NCBI GenBank assembly: GCA_035236585.1
Contig: CP141138.1
Span: 28,345,437-28,409,436 of the forward strand
DNA: 64,000 nucleotides
Direction: 5' to 3'
From: Warburgia ugandensis
Taxonomy: Eukaryota > Streptophyta > Magnoliopsida > Canellales > Canellaceae
Part shown: piece by piece, positions 59,784 to 64,000 of the stretch
How the letters are laid out: every line of letters starts with the position of its first letter
Position numbering within the stretch: position 1 is the stretch's first letter
Notes under the pieces: model-generated
The model's input: only the letters and a program-made list of their open reading frames with translations
What the model was told of the DNA's origin: nothing
The model's database searches: none
Position numbers and translations under genes: made by a program

Positions 59784-60196
59784 ATAATCACCAATGCTAC
59801 CCCATGTAGGTTCATGGTCTCCCTAATATATAACCTAACAAGACTCTTTAGTTACTGCCTCTATTGAATCAGTAGGAAGTGAGCCGATTTAGTCAATCAT
59901 TCCACAATGACCCATATAGAATCATGCCTATTAGAAGTCTTGGGCCATTTGATCACAAAGTCTATAGTCATGTCGTCCCACTTTTTCACCTATCTCATAA
60001 TCACCAATGCTACCCTATGTTTGCTCACGATCTCCCTAATATATAACTTAACAAGATTCTTTAGTTACTGCCTCTGTTGAATTAGTAGGAAGTGAGCCTA
60101 CTTAGTCAGTTGGTCCACAATGACCCATGTAGCATCATGCCTGTTAGAAGTCTTGAGCCATTTGATCACAAAGTCTAAAGTCATGTCGTCCCACTT
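59784..60196 (-). repeat. Direct duplication of a ~200-bp integrase segment
   Basis: About 59784-59996 and 59997-60196 are near copies ('ataatcaccaatgctaccc' starts each). They encode the same integrase stretch twice: HDATWVIVDQLTK in the second, a decayed version in the first. Confidence 0.85.
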
Positions 60197-60300
60197 CCAA
60201 ACTAAAAGCTTTAGAATCTACGACAATCTACAACACTCTAATGCCTCGCCCACCAAAACTATCTCCTCTTGTCTTGGTACCCCTTGGATTCATAACATAT
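59784..60300 (-). pseudogene. Element G integrase, first half
   Basis: Minus strand from 60300. DDMTMDFVIKWLKTS at about 60195-60150 carries the first core Asp, then HDATWVIVDQLTK and IREIVSKHRVALVI. The reading then passes into the duplicated copy and runs out at 59784, where LTR H begins. The core continues at 55106. In the uninterrupted element the stretch would read ..VALVI-ILDRDSRF. Stops occur after QLTK and elsewhere. Confidence 0.82.
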
Positions 60301-61000
60301 AATAGTGAGCTACCTTTAGCAACTCCTGGCTCAATCCTGCTGTGTCTGGTATGACTATTCTATCATGGAACTAAACTTCCCCATCGAAATCCTTCTCAAA
60401 CCCAACCTTCTCACACAAACTTGGTGTCTTTGCATACAATGGCTATGCCTAGAGGATATGTTCCATATAAGTAGAATAGATGGTGATGTTTGCAATCATA
60501 CCACCTGATCTCCTACTAAGTGAACACGCAACTATGTTGCCTTTACTATGATGATATTGAATGGTAAAGTAAAAATTCTTCGAGTACTCTAATTAGAGCC
60601 TTTCTCTCATGTTCAGGTTGCTTTGTGTGAAAATGTACTTGAGGCTCTTGTGGTTAGTAAACACATCAAACATCTCCCCATATAGAAAATGCCATCAAAT
60701 CTTTAAAGCAAACATGATGGTGAAAGGCTCCACATTATGTGTGGGGTAACTCTACTCATGCTTCTTCAATTGTCTAAAGGCAAATGCAATCACCTTTACA
60801 TGCTCCATGAGGATGCACCATAGCCCCTTTCCTAAGGCATCACTATAAACCACAAAGCCACCACTACCATCAGGTAGGGATATAACTGGTGCTAATGTAA
60901 GGCTCTCCTTCAACTCCTAGAAGCTCTACTCACAATCCTCTATCCTTGCAAAATTCCTATTTTTCTTAGTTAGCATGGTCAAAGGCTGAGTGATGTGAGA
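60301..61000 (-). pseudogene. Element G RNase H and tether region
   Basis: At about 60611-60671 the minus strand encodes [16 protein letters not shown], the RNase H motif with its catalytic Asp in the usual VxTDHKSLK position replaced by Asn. The zinc-binding part of the integrase expected at 60300-60500 is not readable. Frameshifts present. Confidence 0.72.
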
Positions 61001-62340
61001 AAACCCTCGAGAAAGCACCTAACCGGTGAGCCTTAGAAAATTGCAGACCTCTATCACTGTCTTGGACCACTTCCAACTAGCTAGAGCCTCCAGCTTCTGC
61101 AGTTCAACTGATACTTCATCCTTGGAGATGATGTGCCCAACAAAGTGAACTTGGTCTATCTAAAATTCACACTTAAAGAACTTTGTGTATAACCTATATG
61201 CTTGCAAGGTGCCCAACACAGTCCTCAAGTGCTCTCGATGCACCTCAATGTTGCTAGAATAGATGAGGATGTCATCGATGAGTACAATAACAAACTTGTC
61301 TAGGAAATTACTGAGCACCCAATTCATCAAGTCCACAAATGCTGTTGGCATCTTTGTCAACCTGAATGGCATCACCAAGAAATTGTAGTGGCCATATCAA
61401 GTATAGAATGCAATCTTCTAGACATCCTTGTCTTGTATCCTCAGCTAGTGGTAACCAGTCCTCTGGTCAACCATAGAACATACCTTGATTGACTATATCT
61501 GGTTGAAGAGGTCATCAATGCATGGTAAGGGGTAGTTGTTCTTTGTTGTGATCCCATTCAATGTCTTATAACCCATACAAAGCTACAAAGAGTCGTCCAT
61601 TTTCTTAACAAATAGGATTGGATCTCGCAATAAACTAGGGTGAATAAACCCTTGATCCAGCAACTCTATAATTGTATCTTTAGCTCCTTGATATCTATGG
61701 GGCCATATGATAGGGAGCCTTTGAGATGGGAGTCACTCCTAGTAGTAGCTCAATGGTAAACTCCATCTCACACCTTGGAGGTAATTCTGACAGCTCCTCT
61801 AGGAACACATCGCCAAACTTTCTCCTTATGTCAATCTCCACAAGGTGAGGATTGGACACTTTCCCCTCACATAAGCTAGGTATGCCGAACATCCACTGGA
61901 CACCAACCGTGCAGCCCGACTGGCTGAAATGATGCTAACATTGAACATATCTTGTTGCCCCTAAAACATGAGAGTATCATCCTCTAGCATACATAGAGTC
62001 ACCTGCCTTCTTCCCACAATCCATCAAGGTCTTGTGATCAGATAGCCAATCCATGCGTAAGACAATGTAAAAATCTATCATACTCAAGATGATTATATTG
62101 GCCCTCAGTTCTTGGATTGATAAAGATAAGGGCATTCCTACATGAACTCCTATACTATTATTAGCTCCCGAACAAGTGGCTAACCTCTAATACAAAACCC
62201 AAACTACTCAAAACTATGCCTAAACATGATGCACACTTAGCAAATATAAAGGAATGTGTAGCACCTGGGTCACTCAGTACACATGCTAGTCTATCATGCA
62301 CTACAAGGGTACCTTTCATGACAATGCTGGATGCAGGGGC
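61001..62340 (-). pseudogene. Element G protease-RT region
   Basis: Minus strand. 62070-62005 gives MDWLSDHKTLMDC, the GMDWL.xH.A.DC motif after the protease. 61892-61695 gives RRKFGDVFLEELSELPP, EMEFTIELL and ISKAPYHMAP, the start of the RT. 61378-61160 gives MPFRLTKMPTAF and VIVLIDDILIYSS; here the catalytic IDD is intact, unlike in element J. The protease active-site triad was not found. The reading frame is broken between 61695 and 61378. Confidence 0.87.
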
Positions 62341-63545
62341 CTAGTTGGTAGTGATGGTGAAAACATGGGTATGACTCCTTAGGGCTGACCTCGTTGCAGT
62401 GTAGGGTCTTGATGCAGCATATGCCCTTATTATGATAACTAGCCAACTCATGGTTCCTGATCCTAGGGTGGTGTCTGGACTCACTGTGGTGCTGCTGCCC
62501 TCATCATGGGACACTGTTGACAAATGTGGCCCTGGCCACCACACTAAAAAATTCCAGGGACCTTGCCTTGAAAATCTATACCTTAATAATGTTTCCCCTA
62601 TCCAAACTCACTCCTACCATGCCATCCCCCAAATTGCCTCACCTATGAAGTGGCGTTACTTTTGAGAGCAACTTTCTTCATTCCCTTTGAATTAGCACTC
62701 TGGCTAGTTTGATCAAACTGTCTACTCACCCTAGAGATCCTCTCAACTCCCTCTCAGGTATGGATGCTAACTCCGCTACTTTGGCTAAAGTGGTACATTG
62801 GGATATCAAAATTTTTCTCTTCAAATCAAAATTTATCTCCTAATATACTTCTATGCGCCCTTTAACTCTGAGCTATGAACCTCAAGCGCAAATCTTCTCA
62901 AATGGGCAAACTCCTCATACTGTGCAACTGTCTTGGTGCCTTGCATGAGGCATAAGAGCCCTAACTCCAATGACTCCTAAATATGTGGAGGGAAAAATAA
63001 TATGTGAAAATGGCCCTAAAGTCCTTCCATGATATAATATCTCTGCCCTCAAAGTAGAACAAATGTGGCAACCACCACCTGTCCCTTCATAGGCATCACC
63101 ACAGCCACAAAAATTTTCTTTACATCGTACAACCATGTATGTGCCATCTATGGCCCATCCTTGCAAGAGAACTTAGGCGCTATCTGCCTAAATCTCTCCA
63201 AAAGGTTGTCCAGCTTAGGACCATCATCCCCTATGTCCACATCTCGTGCTGGCCTATCTCTACCTCTGGAAGTTTACAAGTGTTGTCTCATCCTCTGAAA
63301 TAGAAGCTCAACCACCTAATCTACTGCATCTTGCTGGTCCTCAAAGACACCCTAAGTCCTAGTGGTGGTCAATCGCTTAGTGGGTGGAGGTGGATCCTCT
63401 CAAGATCTTCTGGGATCCATCTGAAACCAATGGAAATCTAGTAAGATCCCCCAAGTGACTACTTTCTAGTTAATCCTAAGACTTGATCCCTTATAGGTTA
63501 ATATGTTTGTTCTTCATAGTAATCTAGTTGTGAGCAGTAAATCAT
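62341..63545 (-). pseudogene. Element G gag with zinc knuckle
   Basis: Minus strand. 62934-62881 encodes TVAQYEEFAHLRRFALEV, a core motif of the plant gypsy gag domain. 62540-62503 encodes GGQGHICQQCP, the end of a CCHC knuckle. No continuous frame; the ORF at 62915-63166 is in the wrong frame. Gag precedes protease-RT as expected. The start codon region near 63430 is not resolved. Confidence 0.75.
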
Positions 63546-63561
63546 GAGCTTTGATACCAAA
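63546..63561 (-). other. Primer-binding site of element G
   Basis: Minus strand TTTGGTATCAAAGCTC, one or two changes from the iMet-type TTGGTATCAGAGC. It lies two bases inside the LTR end. Confidence 0.75.
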
Positions 63562-63563
63562 TC

Positions 63564-64000
63564 TACAACATCCTGGTCTTTCTGAATAATAATATTCTTT
63601 TCAAAAAAGGCAATAGAAATTTCCTTTTTGTAAAAAGAGTGTGGAAAACAAATACTGCATATAATTTAAACATGACCATCATCTAACTGGATGCTACTTT
63701 ATATAAATCTTCTTGCATAATTAAAATAATTAAGAGTGCAATAAATTATAACATCATGACACAAGATCTACTGGTCGAACATAAATTACAATCAATAACA
63801 CACATCCATGAACAGCCCCTTAAGGTTTACAATTATCCAAAATATCAATCTTAAACTTACATACCAAAGTTCTAAGCATAGCCCATTACAAAATCATAAG
63901 GTCTATCAAAATAAAAAATTCGACAATCATGTACGTCATGAATCATGCAAGATGCCCAGTTGCACCTTCACCTTCTCCTCCACACTCTACCCTGCTGCCA
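63564..64000 (-). mobile_element. 5' LTR of element G, partial at the window edge
   Basis: Plus text TACAACATCCTGGTCTTTC matches LTR E (26151 onward) to about 63965 ('gcaagatgcccagttgcacc'), then diverges. In E the same point (about 26548) is where the LTR-C-like segment begins. The outer end is beyond the window. Confidence 0.75.

Overview
This is AT-rich, repeat-packed nuclear DNA of a plant. I see no intact host gene, no rRNA and no convincing functional tRNA. The evidence for a plant is the repertoire: Ty3/gypsy elements with initiator-Met-type primer sites, an Athila/Tat-like LTR family with a TGGCGCC-type primer site, a CACTA (En/Spm) transposon with TNP2 and Ptta/En-Spm-type remnants, and a MuDR-type transposase. 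All transposon coding sequence is broken by stops and frameshifts. The species cannot be named from this window.

The dominant component is a group of unusually long LTRs (about 2.6 to 5.7 kb) with ends of the form TGTAAyrmCCC...GTCACA and no coding capacity. Copies are T1 478-6197 (+), T2 15021-19805 (+), B 28109-32118 (+), C 34117-37536 (-), D 37541-40343 (-) and F 55975-58593 (+). T1, T2, B, D and F are solo LTRs with 5-bp target duplications that can be read directly (CTTTT, TCCTA/G, CATAT, ATCAA, AAAGG). They share a modular layout: a U3 block, a TATA box 385-585 bp from the start in the five where one is visible, a CpG-rich pocket in most, and a short hairpin 350-640 bp before the 3' end. 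The stem of that hairpin changes on both arms between copies.

Layout. 1-11130: an Athila/Tat-like LTR (LTR-A, +), split by T1 and carrying a 1.37-kb segment in three tandem copies (6793-10928). 11131-11404: end of another LTR. 11405-14800: degenerate minus-strand gypsy element with pol, gag and primer site plus its 5' LTR. 15021-19805: T2. 19806-21410: MULE transposase remnant (-). 21426-22546: gypsy integrase remnant (+), a polypurine tract and the start of a 3' LTR. 23.7-26.15 kb: unassigned DNA with GA microsatellites. 26151-34116: short LTR E and G-poor non-coding internal DNA, split by solo LTR B. 34117-40343: LTRs C and D back to back. 40349-46992: CACTA remnants with two hairpin arrays and a 147-176 bp tandem array. 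47020-54129: several LTR-A copies in opposite orientations. 54130-64000: minus-strand gypsy element G with recognisable gag, protease/RT, RNase H and integrase, split in the integrase by solo LTR H, which is itself split by solo LTR F.

The nesting gives relative ages: G, then H, then F; gypsy J, then LTR K, then LTR-A, then T1; and C/E before B, with D landing 4 bp beyond the end of C. The best candidates for undescribed biology are in the non-coding LTRs: the covarying hairpin, the U3 block shared by diverged copies, and a primer-site look-alike inside the LTR. Identity and homology statements are by-eye comparisons.
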